33,306 nt of DNA from Schumannella sp. (GTDB taxonomy: Bacteria > Actinomycetota > Actinomycetes > Actinomycetales > Microbacteriaceae): positions 1 to 33,306 of the forward strand of contig JAODAS010000008.1 of NCBI GenBank assembly GCA_025463555.1. The letters are read 5' to 3'. A program made the translations under genes and the position numbers. The notes under the pieces are model-generated. The model saw only the letters and a program-made list of their open reading frames with translations, did no database searches and was not told the origin of the DNA. This document shows positions 1-8,317 of this stretch, piece after piece (position 1 is the first letter of the stretch; the number at the start of each line of letters is the position of its first letter).

Positions 1-423
1 CGTCGAGAAACCGCGCACCCGGTGGATGAGCACGTCCTCGTAGTGCGACCGGTCGAAGACCCCGATCATCCCCGGCTCGGGGAGCTGTTTGCGCACGCGC
101 CAGAGGAAGTCGTGAGCCTTCTCTGCCGCCGTCGGCGCCTTGAACGCGTGGATGTGCGTTCCCTGCGGGTCCACCGATCCGACGACGTGCTTCACCACGC
201 CGCCCTTACCGGCGGTGTCCATCGCCTGCAGCACCAGCAGCACACTGCGCTTGTCGCCGAACCTGCTGTTCGCGAAGAGCCGCTCCTGCAACTCCTCGAG
301 CTCGGGCACCCCTGCCGCGAGCGACTTCTGGCCGTCCTTCTTGTCGCCGGTGTAGCCCGGCGTCGCCGAGGTGTCGATGGCGCCCAGATCAAGCGTCGAG
401 TCGACGCGCAGCAGTTGCTTCAT
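1..423 (-). CDS. Polyphosphate kinase 2 family protein (PPK2), 3' end outside window
   Basis: Reverse translation from ATG at 423: MKQLLRVDSTLDLGAIDTSATPGYTGDKKDGQKSLAAGVPELEELQERLFA...RSVLLVLQAMDTAGKGGVVKHVVGSVDPQGTHIHAFKAPT; PPK2 Walker-like QAMDTAGKGG. TAGCGT 6 nt upstream of ATG. Confidence 0.93.
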   Translation of the reverse strand, partial: MKQLLRVDSTLDLGAIDTSATPGYTGDKKDGQKSLAAGVPELEELQERLFANSRFGDKRSVLLVLQAMDTAGKGGVVKHVVGSVDPQGTHIHAFKAPTAAEKAHDFLWRVRKQLPEPGMIGVFDRSHYEDVLIHRVRGFST

Positions 424-427
424 GCGG

Positions 428-2092
428 TCACGCTACTCGCGGATCGCGGCGGGCGAGCGGCACCTCGATGAGGACCCTGCCGGGCGTCGGGGTCAGCGCG
501 GGGTCCAGTTCTCCGCGCGTCTCGACCCGGCGGTACTCCCAGCCGTAGGCGGATGCCAGAGCGGCCAGGTCGACCGTCTGCGGTGTGAGCAGCACGCGGT
601 CGATCAGCGCGCGGTCGGCCGTCGCGGCGACCTCGAGCGAGTCGAAGATGGTTCCCCCGCCGTCGTTTCCCACGATGACCTGCATGCGGGGCAGCGGTTC
701 CCCGTTTCCGGCCAGAAGTGATCCGGCGTCATGCAGCATCGCCAGGTCGCCCAGCAGCACGCGCGTGACGCCGGGCGTCGCCTCGCCGACTCCCTGCGAG
801 GCGAGGGCGATTCCGGTCGCGGTCGCGATGGTGCCGTCGATGCCCGCGAGCCCTCGGTTGGCGTGCACCGGGATGCGCTTGCCCGGCGCCACACGGTCGA
901 GCTCGCGGATCAGCCGCGACGCGCCCAGCACCAGCCTGTCGTGCGGCCAGCTCGAGCGCCAGACCGCCTCGACCAGCAGACGCCGGGTGACCGGTTCGCG
1001 CTGCTCGGCCAGCTGCTCGCGGGCGAACGCCGCGCGTTCGGCGTAGTCGTCGGTGAGCGCGGCGCCGAGCGGCTCCGGCTGCTCGAGCAGCTGCCGGGAC
1101 GCATGCACCCACCGCCCGACCCACGACCGGGCCGCCTCGACAGCCGCCTCGTCGTCGGCGACTGTCGCGGCATCCACGAACGCCTGAACGCGGTGCCCCG
1201 GGTTGTAGTCGTCGATGCCCGGGGACCGCACGACGATCGTCTCGACGCCGTCCCGCTCGATCAGAGCCGGGATCTCGCGGCTGAGGGTCGGGTGCCCGAA
1301 CACCACCACGCGCTCGATCCGGTCGCCGAAGTTGCCGGTGCTGAGCAGCTCGCGGTAGGCGGGCACGAGGTTCGGTCCGAAGCGGGCACCGGATGCCACC
1401 TCGGCCAGCAGAGGCGCGCCGAGTGCGCGGGCGGCGGCTTCGGCATCCGCACCCGCGCCCGCACCGGCGACCACGACGGTTCCCGGGAGGACGGGGATCG
1501 CCTGGGACTCGCGGGGTCGCGCGTCGTGCCACGTTCCGGGCTCGAGATCGGGAAGGGGCGTCGGCGCGGAGAGCGGCTCGCGGAAGGCCATGTTCACGTG
1601 AACCGGTCCCGCGATCTCGGCGAGGATGTCAGCGACGAGCCGCACGGCATCCGCGTCGTGGTCGCCTCCGTCCACCGGGGCTTCCACGTCGAGCAGACGC
1701 GCCATCGGGCCGAAGATGCCCGGCTGCACGGTCGCCTGGTTGGCCCCGATCCCCCGCAGCGCGGCGGGGCGATCCGCGGTGAGCAGCACCAGCGGCACAC
1801 CCGAGTGCGCCGCCTCCAGCACCGCGGGGTGGAGTTCGGCGACCGCGGTACCCGAGGTGGTGATCACGACCACCGGCACCCGGGTCTCGACGGCGAGACC
1901 GAGCGCGAGGAACCCCGCCGACCGCTCGTCGATCCGCACGCGGAGCCGCAGCAGTCCGGCCCGCTCGAACTGCGCGGCAGCGAGAGCGAGGGCCTGCGAG
2001 CGGGAGCCGGGGCTGAGCACGACATCGCGGATGCCGCGACGCACCAACTCACCCAGCAGCGCCGTCGCGAACGCGCTTGCCGGAGAGCTCAC
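428..2092 (-). CDS. menD: SEPHCHC synthase (2-succinyl-5-enolpyruvyl-6-hydroxy-3-cyclohexene-1-carboxylate synthase)
   Basis: 554 aa ThDP-enzyme; [50 protein letters not shown], neighbouring men genes. GTGA overlap with upstream ORF. Confidence 0.96.
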   Translation of the reverse strand: MSSPASAFATALLGELVRRGIRDVVLSPGSRSQALALAAAQFERAGLLRLRVRIDERSAGFLALGLAVETRVPVVVITTSGTAVAELHPAVLEAAHSGVPLVLLTADRPAALRGIGANQATVQPGIFGPMARLLDVEAPVDGGDHDADAVRLVADILAEIAGPVHVNMAFREPLSAPTPLPDLEPGTWHDARPRESQAIPVLPGTVVVAGAGAGADAEAAARALGAPLLAEVASGARFGPNLVPAYRELLSTGNFGDRIERVVVFGHPTLSREIPALIERDGVETIVVRSPGIDDYNPGHRVQAFVDAATVADDEAAVEAARSWVGRWVHASRQLLEQPEPLGAALTDDYAERAAFAREQLAEQREPVTRRLLVEAVWRSSWPHDRLVLGASRLIRELDRVAPGKRIPVHANRGLAGIDGTIATATGIALASQGVGEATPGVTRVLLGDLAMLHDAGSLLAGNGEPLPRMQVIVGNDGGGTIFDSLEVAATADRALIDRVLLTPQTVDLAALASAYGWEYRRVETRGELDPALTPTPGRVLIEVPLARRDPRVA

Positions 2093-2442
2093 TCCGCCGA
2101 CTTGTCGTCGTCGATCTCGCGCAGGCGCTCTTCGAGTTGCCGGATGCGTTCCTCCTGCTGCTGCTCACGGCTGAGCTTGCGCAGGAACTCGGGGTCGTCA
2201 TCGGGCGCACGCGGCCCGCGCCGGACACCCCCGCGCCCGCCGCCCCGCTCGGAGAGACGCTCGCGGCCGAGCAGGAACCACAGCACCGCGCCGACGATCG
2301 GGATCACGACGACGATGAGGATCCAGAGGATCTTCGGCAGGCCTTTGACGCGATCCCGCTCGATCAACGCGATGTCGACGATCGAGTAGATCGTGATCGC
2401 TGCGTAGATCAGAAACGGCAGGTACCGCACGAGCGTGCCCAT
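2089..2442 (-). CDS. PLDc_N-domain small membrane protein
   Basis: 117 aa; [57 protein letters not shown] is typical of PLD nuclease N-terminal domain proteins. TAGAAT 6 nt upstream of ATG. Confidence 0.85.
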   Translation of the reverse strand: MGTLVRYLPFLIYAAITIYSIVDIALIERDRVKGLPKILWILIVVVIPIVGAVLWFLLGRERLSERGGGRGGVRRGPRAPDDDPEFLRKLSREQQQEERIRQLEERLREIDDDKSAE

Positions 2443-2484
2443 GCGCTGATTCTACGGCTGTGCGCCCCACGTAGACTCGATGCG

Positions 2485-2721
2485 ATGCCCGCCTGGATTC
2501 CCTACACGCTCGTGAGAGTCGGCCTGTTCGCCGTCTTCTTCACCGTTCTGTACGTGATCGGCATGGAATGGTGGCTCGCGGCGGTCCTCGCGGCGGCGCT
2601 CGGATTCCTGGTGGCGTACATCTTCTTCCGCGGACTGCGCGGCCGGGTCGCCGGTGAGCTGGCGGCGGCGCGTGCCGGCACGGACAGGCGCCCGGACGAG
2701 CTCGTCGAAGACGGCGAGTAG
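2485..2721 (+). CDS. DUF4229-like small membrane protein
   Basis: 78 aa MPAWIPYTLVRVGLFAVFFTVLYVIGMEWWLAAVLAAALGFLVAYIFFRGLRGRVA...; start re-assigned inside the 2077..2721 ORF using TAGACT at 2472-2477. Confidence 0.8.
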   Translation: MPAWIPYTLVRVGLFAVFFTVLYVIGMEWWLAAVLAAALGFLVAYIFFRGLRGRVAGELAAARAGTDRRPDELVEDGE

Positions 2722-2738
2722 CAGCGCCGGCGGCGGGC

Positions 2739-3773
2739 TCAGATCCAGAGGATCCCGCCGAAGGCGAACACCGCCGCCATCCCGATCCCGAACCCGAGGC
2801 CGGTAAGCAGCGTCAGCCGCAGGGCCAGCAGGTATTCGCGCGGCGACTTCGCGGTCGCGACGATGAGCATGGCGGGCAGCGCGGCCAGCCCGATGAAGAA
2901 CACGAACACCGTGTAGTCGTAGAACACCACGTAGAACGCGAGCGCGCCGAACGGCAGCAGCATCAGCACGATGTAGAAGACCCGCGTACCGAGGTCGCCG
3001 AGCAGCACGGCAAGGGTGCGCTTGCGCACCGCAGCGTCGCGCTCCCGGTCGCGCAGGTTGTTGACGACGAGCACGGCAGCCGCGATCGCTCCGAGTGCGG
3101 CGCCCCCGACCCACGCCTCCACGTTGACCTGGCCCACCTGCGTGAACATGGTCCCCGCGACCGGCACGGCGCCGAAGAACAGGAACACCACGATCTCGCC
3201 GAAGCCGGAGTACCCGTACGGCTTCGGCCCTCCGGTGTAGAACCAGGCGGCGGCGAGCGCCAGCACCCCTCCGGCGAACAGCCAGTACTGGCCGCTGAGG
3301 ATGATCAGGGTCGCGCCCGCGGCGGCAGCGAGCGCGAAGAAGACGAGCGCGACGATCAGCACGTGCCGCGGCTTCGCCCTGCCCGAGCCGACCAGGCGTG
3401 CCGGGCCGATGCGGTTCTTGTCGGTGCCGCGCACCCCGTCGGAGTAGTCGTTGGCGTAGTTCACGCCGATCTGCAGGGCCAGCGCGACCGCGAGCGCGAG
3501 CAGCGCCCGCACCCAGTGGTCGTACCAGTTGACGGTGACGAGGGATGCGGCGCCGGTTCCCAGCACGACGGGTGCGATCGCGAGCGCCAGCGTCTGGGGC
3601 CGCGCTCCGGAGATCCAGGTTCCGAGGGTCGCGGGTTGAACCTGCACCACACCCGGACGACCACCGGGGCGCCCGCTCTTGCCGCGCGCCTTCTGCTGGG
3701 CGCGCCGTGCGGCATCCGCCTTGGCCTTGTTGCGCTCGATGAGACGGGGATCGATCCGCTGCTGCTTCGCCAC
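2739..3773 (-). CDS. menA: 1,4-dihydroxy-2-naphthoate polyprenyltransferase
   Basis: UbiA family: ISGARPQTLALAIAPVVLGTG, GVNYANDYSDGVRGTDKNRIGPARLVGSG, NNLRDRERD. GTG at 3773 preferred over the track start 3779, because TAGGCT (3780-3785) ends 6 nt upstream of it. Confidence 0.95.
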   Translation of the reverse strand: MAKQQRIDPRLIERNKAKADAARRAQQKARGKSGRPGGRPGVVQVQPATLGTWISGARPQTLALAIAPVVLGTGAASLVTVNWYDHWVRALLALAVALALQIGVNYANDYSDGVRGTDKNRIGPARLVGSGRAKPRHVLIVALVFFALAAAAGATLIILSGQYWLFAGGVLALAAAWFYTGGPKPYGYSGFGEIVVFLFFGAVPVAGTMFTQVGQVNVEAWVGGAALGAIAAAVLVVNNLRDRERDAAVRKRTLAVLLGDLGTRVFYIVLMLLPFGALAFYVVFYDYTVFVFFIGLAALPAMLIVATAKSPREYLLALRLTLLTGLGFGIGMAAVFAFGGILWI

Positions 3774-3782
3774 GCGCACAGC

Positions 3783-4925
3783 CTAATCGGCGGCGCGGGC
3801 CGCCAGAGCCGCAAGGGTCACCCGGTCGACCTTGCCGCTGGGCAGCAGAGGCAACGCAGCGACCCGGATGACGCGGGCAGGCCGGGCGGGAGCGCCGAGT
3901 TCGCGTCCCACGGCGGCGATCGCGTCCGCGACGTCGGCGTCCGACGCGGTGATCACGACCGGCACCTCTCCCCAGCGCTGGTCGGATGCCGCCACGACCA
4001 CCGCGTCCGCCACCGACTCACGCAGCACGCGCTCGACGGCGCCGAGCGACACCTTCACGCCTCCCGACACGACCACATCGTCCCGGCGGCCGGTCACCGC
4101 GAGCCGCTCGCCGTCCCAGATTCCCGCGTCCGCGGTGCGGAACCAGTGCGCCCCGTCGGCGACGACGAAGCGCTCGGCCGTTCGCTCCGGGTCGCCGAGG
4201 TACCCATCCGCGAGCGTCGGGCCGCCGAGCCAGACCTCGTCATCCTCGACGCGCACCGCGGCCTGACCGATCGGCCGGCCGTCGTACACGCAGCCGCCGC
4301 AGGTCTCGCTGGAGCCATACGTGCGCGTCAAGCGCACCCCCGCGTCGGCCGCCCTGTCGAGCAGCGCACGCGGAGACGCCTGCCCGCCGACGAGCACGCG
4401 GGAGAAGTCGCGCAGCACCTCGACCGCGGCCACGTCGTCGAGCAGGGTCGCGAGCTGCGCCGGCACCAGGGACGTGAACCGCACCTTCTCCGTCAGGCTG
4501 CGTGCCGCCGCGACGAAGCCCTTCGCCGTGAAGCCGTCGCCGCGCACGACCGCCGGGTCGAATCCCGCCGCGATCGAGCGCGCGAGCACGTTGAGTCCGG
4601 CGATGTACTGCGTCGGCAGCGCGAGCACCCATTGCCCAGGTCCACCCAGGGCGGACTCGCTCGCCGCCGCAGACGCGAGCACCGCATCCGCGCTCAGCAT
4701 CACCCGCTTGGGCGCCCCCGTCGACCCGCTGGTCTTCACGACGAGCGCCACGCGCTGCTCCACGTTCGCGGGCAACTTCTGGCGTCGCAAACGCGCGTTC
4801 TCGCTGCCGGAAGACCCCGTTTGCGACCCCACTTCGACGAAGAGCGCGGGGCCGCCCGCGAGCGCGTCGCGCAGCGCGGCCAGGACACCGTCGCCGGGAG
4901 GCACCGCGCGCAGCTCGCGGGTCAT
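3783..4925 (-). CDS. menE: o-succinylbenzoate-CoA ligase (AMP-binding)
   Basis: 380 aa adenylating enzyme; LVVKTSGSTGAPKRVMLS, YGSSETCGGCVYDGRPIG, TGRRDDVVVSGGVKV; men neighbourhood. Confidence 0.94.
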   Translation of the reverse strand: MTRELRAVPPGDGVLAALRDALAGGPALFVEVGSQTGSSGSENARLRRQKLPANVEQRVALVVKTSGSTGAPKRVMLSADAVLASAAASESALGGPGQWVLALPTQYIAGLNVLARSIAAGFDPAVVRGDGFTAKGFVAAARSLTEKVRFTSLVPAQLATLLDDVAAVEVLRDFSRVLVGGQASPRALLDRAADAGVRLTRTYGSSETCGGCVYDGRPIGQAAVRVEDDEVWLGGPTLADGYLGDPERTAERFVVADGAHWFRTADAGIWDGERLAVTGRRDDVVVSGGVKVSLGAVERVLRESVADAVVVAASDQRWGEVPVVITASDADVADAIAAVGRELGAPARPARVIRVAALPLLPSGKVDRVTLAALAARAAD

Positions 4926-4929
4926 GCGC

Positions 4930-5805
4930 TCAGAACTGCCACGGGAACGGACCCCAGTCCGGTGCCCGCTTGCCGAGGAACGCGTCGCGCCCCTCGACGG
5001 CCTCGTCCGTGCCGTACGCGAGCCGGGTGGCTTCTCCGGCGAAGACCTGCTGGCCCACCATCCCGTCGTCGACCGCGTTCATCGCGAACTTCAGCATCCG
5101 GATCGCGGTCGGGCTCTTGCCGATGATCGTCTGCGCCCACTCGACCGCTGTGCTCTCGAGCTCGGCATGCGGCACGACCGCGTTCACCGCACCCATCTCG
5201 TGGGCCCGCTGCGCGTCGTACTCCTGCGCCAGGAAGAACACCTCGCGCGCGACCTTCTGGCCGACCTGCCGGGCGAAGTAGGCGCTGCCGTATCCACCGT
5301 CGAACGAGCCGACGTCGGCGTCGGTCTGCTTGAACCGTGCGTGCTCTGCCGAGGCGACGGTGAGGTCGCAGACGACATGCAGCGAGTGGCCGCCTCCGGC
5401 AGCCCATCCGGGAACCACGGCCACCACGACCTTGGGCATGAACCGGATGAGGCGCTGAACCTCGAGGATGTGCAGGCGGCCCGTCCCGCCGGCGTCGGCC
5501 TCGTACCCGCTCCTGCCCCGCACGCGCTGGTCGCCGCCCGAGCAGAACGCCCAGCCCCCGTCTTTCGGGCTCGGACCGTTCCCGGTCAGCAGCACGACGC
5601 CGACGCGCGGGTTCCGGTGCGCATCGTTGAGCGCGGCGAGCAGTTGATCGACCGTGCGCGGCCGGAACGCGTTGCGCAGCTCCGGCCGGTTGAACGCGAT
5701 CCGCGCGATCTGACCCCCCGTGTGCAGGTGGTACGTGATGTCGTCGAGTTCCTCGAAGCCGGGGACCTCAGCCCAGATCTTCTCGTCGAACAGTTCGGAG
5801 ATCAT
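4930..5805 (-). CDS. menB: 1,4-dihydroxy-2-naphthoyl-CoA synthase
   Basis: Crotonase-family; AFCSGGDQRVRGRSGY, PKVVVAVVPGWAAGGGHSLHVVCDLTVAS, GSFDGGYGSAYFARQVGQK typical MenB. Confidence 0.97.
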   Translation of the reverse strand: MISELFDEKIWAEVPGFEELDDITYHLHTGGQIARIAFNRPELRNAFRPRTVDQLLAALNDAHRNPRVGVVLLTGNGPSPKDGGWAFCSGGDQRVRGRSGYEADAGGTGRLHILEVQRLIRFMPKVVVAVVPGWAAGGGHSLHVVCDLTVASAEHARFKQTDADVGSFDGGYGSAYFARQVGQKVAREVFFLAQEYDAQRAHEMGAVNAVVPHAELESTAVEWAQTIIGKSPTAIRMLKFAMNAVDDGMVGQQVFAGEATRLAYGTDEAVEGRDAFLGKRAPDWGPFPWQF

Positions 5806-5822
5806 GCGGTCTGCTGTCCCAT
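5802..5822 (-). CDS. Candidate leaderless 6-codon leader ORF (MGQQTA*) overlapping the menB start
   Basis: Minus strand: TAGCCT(5829-5834)-GAGCAC-ATGGGACAGCAGACCGCATGA; its TGA overlaps menB ATG as ATGA. Confidence 0.45.
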   Translation of the reverse strand: MGQQTA

Positions 5823-5840
5823 GTGCTCAGGCTACGAGGC

Positions 5841-6287
5841 TCAGGAGAAGGCGGCCTGCAGCCAATGGATCACGATGATGTTGCCGGCCAACGCGAGCAC
5901 GATCCCCCAGAATCCGAGAGCGCGGCCGATGCCGGCGACGAACGCCACCAGGCCGAAGAACACGGCGACGACGCTGAACGCTGCGGCGACACCGAAGAAC
6001 GCGGTCAGCGAGAAGATGCCGGCGACGCCCCACAGAAGCACCACGGATGCCAGACCCAGCCAGAACGCGATGCGTCCGGCCCAGCGTGGTCCGCGCACAC
6101 CGGGGGTGCCGCGAGTGTCCGAGCGCACGTACTGCCCGAACGTCGGCGCCTGGGTGATCGGCGGCTCGATGCGCAGGTTCGGCATGATCGGCCGGTACTG
6201 ATACGCCCGGGGATCGTTGCGCGGGTCGTTCTGACGGGCCACGCCGGCGTCGTTCTGCCCTTGCTGGGGCGGCGGCGGATAGCTCAT
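5841..6287 (-). CDS. Proline-rich N-terminus, multi-TM hypothetical membrane protein
   Basis: 148 aa; SD AAGGGGAG upstream of ATG; C-terminal hydrophobic helices. Confidence 0.85.
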   Translation of the reverse strand: MSYPPPPQQGQNDAGVARQNDPRNDPRAYQYRPIMPNLRIEPPITQAPTFGQYVRSDTRGTPGVRGPRWAGRIAFWLGLASVVLLWGVAGIFSLTAFFGVAAAFSVVAVFFGLVAFVAGIGRALGFWGIVLALAGNIIVIHWLQAAFS

Positions 6288-6331
6288 CGTTCTCCCCTTC
6301 GTCGGACTTGCCGCCAGCCTAGTCTGGGCCT

Positions 6332-7312
6332 ATGAACCCGACACCCGCCGAACTGCTCGACGGGGCGTGCGTGGTCGCTCTTCCGCTGGTGACCCGGTTC
6401 CGCGGGATCGAGGTGCGCGAGGCCATGCTGCTGCGCGGCCCGAACGGCTGGACCGAGTTCTCGCCGTTCACCGAGTACGACGACGCCGAGGCGTCAGCAT
6501 GGCTGGCGGGGGCGATCGAGTTCGGATGGGGTGCCGCACCTGTGCAGGTGCGAGACAACATCCCCGTGAACGCGACCCTGCCGGCCGTCGCGCCGGGCGA
6601 GGTCGATGGCGTGCTGGCCCGGTTCCCCGGTGCACGCACCGTCAAGGTGAAGGTGGCCGAGCGGGGGCACGTGCTGGCGGATGATGTGGCCAGGGTGCGC
6701 GCGACGCGTGCGTTCCTGGGGGCGGAGGGGCGCATCCGGGTCGATGCCAACGGCGGCTGGAACGTGGACGAGGCGGAACGAGCCGCCCATGCCCTCGACC
6801 CGTACGACCTGGAGTACCTCGAGCAGCCGTGCGCCACGATCGAGGAACTGGCCGAGCTGCGCGGGCGCCTGCACGACTGGAGCCTGCCGATCGCCGCCGA
6901 CGAGAGCGTGCGCAAGGCCGACGATCCGCTCCGGGTCGCCCGCGAAGGTGCCGCCGACATCCTGGTGCTGAAAGCGCAGCCGCTGGGCGGGATCGCTGCC
7001 GCGCTGCGGATCGCCGCCGAGGCGGGGCTGCCGGTGGTGGTCTCGAGCGCCCTCGACACCTCCGTCGGCCTCTCGATGGGAGCAGCCCTCGCGGCCGCAC
7101 TCCCCGCGCTGGAGTACGACTGCGGCCTGGGCACCGCGGCCCTGCTCGCGGCCGACGTGACGGAGAACCCGCTCGTCCCGCGCGACGGCACGATCGAGGT
7201 GCGTCGCGTCGAACCCGACGCGGCCCTGCTCGTGCGCCATGCGGCTGCCCCCGAGCGGGAGACGTGGTGGCGCGAGCGCCTGCAGCGCTGCGCGACACTC
7301 CTCGGCGGTTGA
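6332..7312 (+). CDS. menC: o-succinylbenzoate synthase
   Basis: Enolase superfamily: VKVKVAERG, RIRVDANGGW, LEYLEQPC, ADESVRK, LKAQPLGG, VVSSALDTSVGLS. TAGTCT 6 nt upstream of ATG. Confidence 0.96.
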   Translation: MNPTPAELLDGACVVALPLVTRFRGIEVREAMLLRGPNGWTEFSPFTEYDDAEASAWLAGAIEFGWGAAPVQVRDNIPVNATLPAVAPGEVDGVLARFPGARTVKVKVAERGHVLADDVARVRATRAFLGAEGRIRVDANGGWNVDEAERAAHALDPYDLEYLEQPCATIEELAELRGRLHDWSLPIAADESVRKADDPLRVAREGAADILVLKAQPLGGIAAALRIAAEAGLPVVVSSALDTSVGLSMGAALAAALPALEYDCGLGTAALLAADVTENPLVPRDGTIEVRRVEPDAALLVRHAAAPERETWWRERLQRCATLLGG

Positions 7313-7338
7313 GTCGCCGCGAGCGGCGTATCGAAACC
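7307..7338. repeat. Interspersed palindromic repeat (GGTTGAGT.GCCGCG.GCGGCGTATCGAAACC family)
   Basis: ggttgagtcgccgcgagcggcgtatcgaaacc; same family as the 13323-13459 copies; includes menC stop codon. Confidence 0.8.
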
Positions 7339-7351
7339 CCTCAGCAGCCCG

Positions 7352-8317
7352 CTACTTGATCAACCCCGAGTACGCGTGGTGCCCGCTGAAGAACAGGTTC
7401 ACGACGGTGAAGTTGAACAGGACGGCCGCGAACCCGATGATGGCCAGCCACGCTGACGGGTTGCCGCGCCATCCACGGGTCGCGCGCGCGTGGACGTACC
7501 CGGCGAAGACGACCCAGATGATGAACGTCCAGACCTCTTTCGTGTCCCAGCCCCAATAGCGACCCCAGGCGCGCTCGGCCCAGATCGCGCCGGCCATCAG
7601 GGTGAAGGTCCAGAGCGCGAAGCCGACGATGACGAGGCGGTTGGCCATCTGCTCGAGCTTGTCCGAGGCGGGGAAGGTGCGCAGGAAGCGCAGGCCCGTC
7701 TTCCCGCTCTCGCGGCGCGACTGCAGCAGCTGGGCGATCGAGAGGCCACCGCCCACGGCGAAGAAGCCGGTCGCGAGAGTGGCGACGAAGACATGGATGT
7801 AGAGCCAGATCGACTGCAGGGCCGGTGGCAGCGGCGAGACCGGCACATAGAAGTTCACACTCGCGACGCCCAGAAGCAGCGCGGCCAGCCCGGTGATGTA
7901 GGCACCGAGGAATCGCACGTCGCGCCAGACCTGGACGACCAGGAACACACCGATCATGAATGCGGTGCCGAGTGCGGCGAACTCGAACATGTTCGACCAC
8001 GGCACGTGCCCGGCGGCGAGGCCGCGCAGCACGATCGAGGCGATATGGATGATCCAGGCGAGGACGGTCAGGGCGACCGCGACGCGCTGGGCGCGACCGG
8101 CGCCCGGGGTGGTTGCCGGGATCTCGCGCGTCGCCTTCTCGGCGACCAGGGTCGATCCGCCCTGCGCACGGGAGACGGCGGCCGCCGGCGCTGCGACCGC
8201 CTGCGACATCGCGGCTCGTCTGCTCAGGTCGAGCACGAACGCGATGAACGCCATCGCGTACACCGCGATCGCGGAGTAGATCGCGACGAGCGAGTAGGCG
8301 GAGAGGGTCTCGGTCAC
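7352..8317 (-). CDS. ccsB: c-type cytochrome biogenesis protein CcsB/CcsA
   Basis: WGWDTKEVWTFIIWVVFAGYVHARATRGW tryptophan-rich haem-handling motif; GTGA overlap with resB stop. Confidence 0.95.
   Translation of the reverse strand: MTETLSAYSLVAIYSAIAVYAMAFIAFVLDLSRRAAMSQAVAAPAAAVSRAQGGSTLVAEKATREIPATTPGAGRAQRVAVALTVLAWIIHIASIVLRGLAAGHVPWSNMFEFAALGTAFMIGVFLVVQVWRDVRFLGAYITGLAALLLGVASVNFYVPVSPLPPALQSIWLYIHVFVATLATGFFAVGGGLSIAQLLQSRRESGKTGLRFLRTFPASDKLEQMANRLVIVGFALWTFTLMAGAIWAERAWGRYWGWDTKEVWTFIIWVVFAGYVHARATRGWRGNPSAWLAIIGFAAVLFNFTVVNLFFSGHHAYSGLIK

Noticed and set aside
731-2389. Long + strand ORF (552 aa) antisense to menD and similar long overlapping ORFs throughout the track
   Set aside because: High-GC shadow ORFs; Arg/Ala/Pro/His-rich with no recognisable motifs and opposite well-supported genes.
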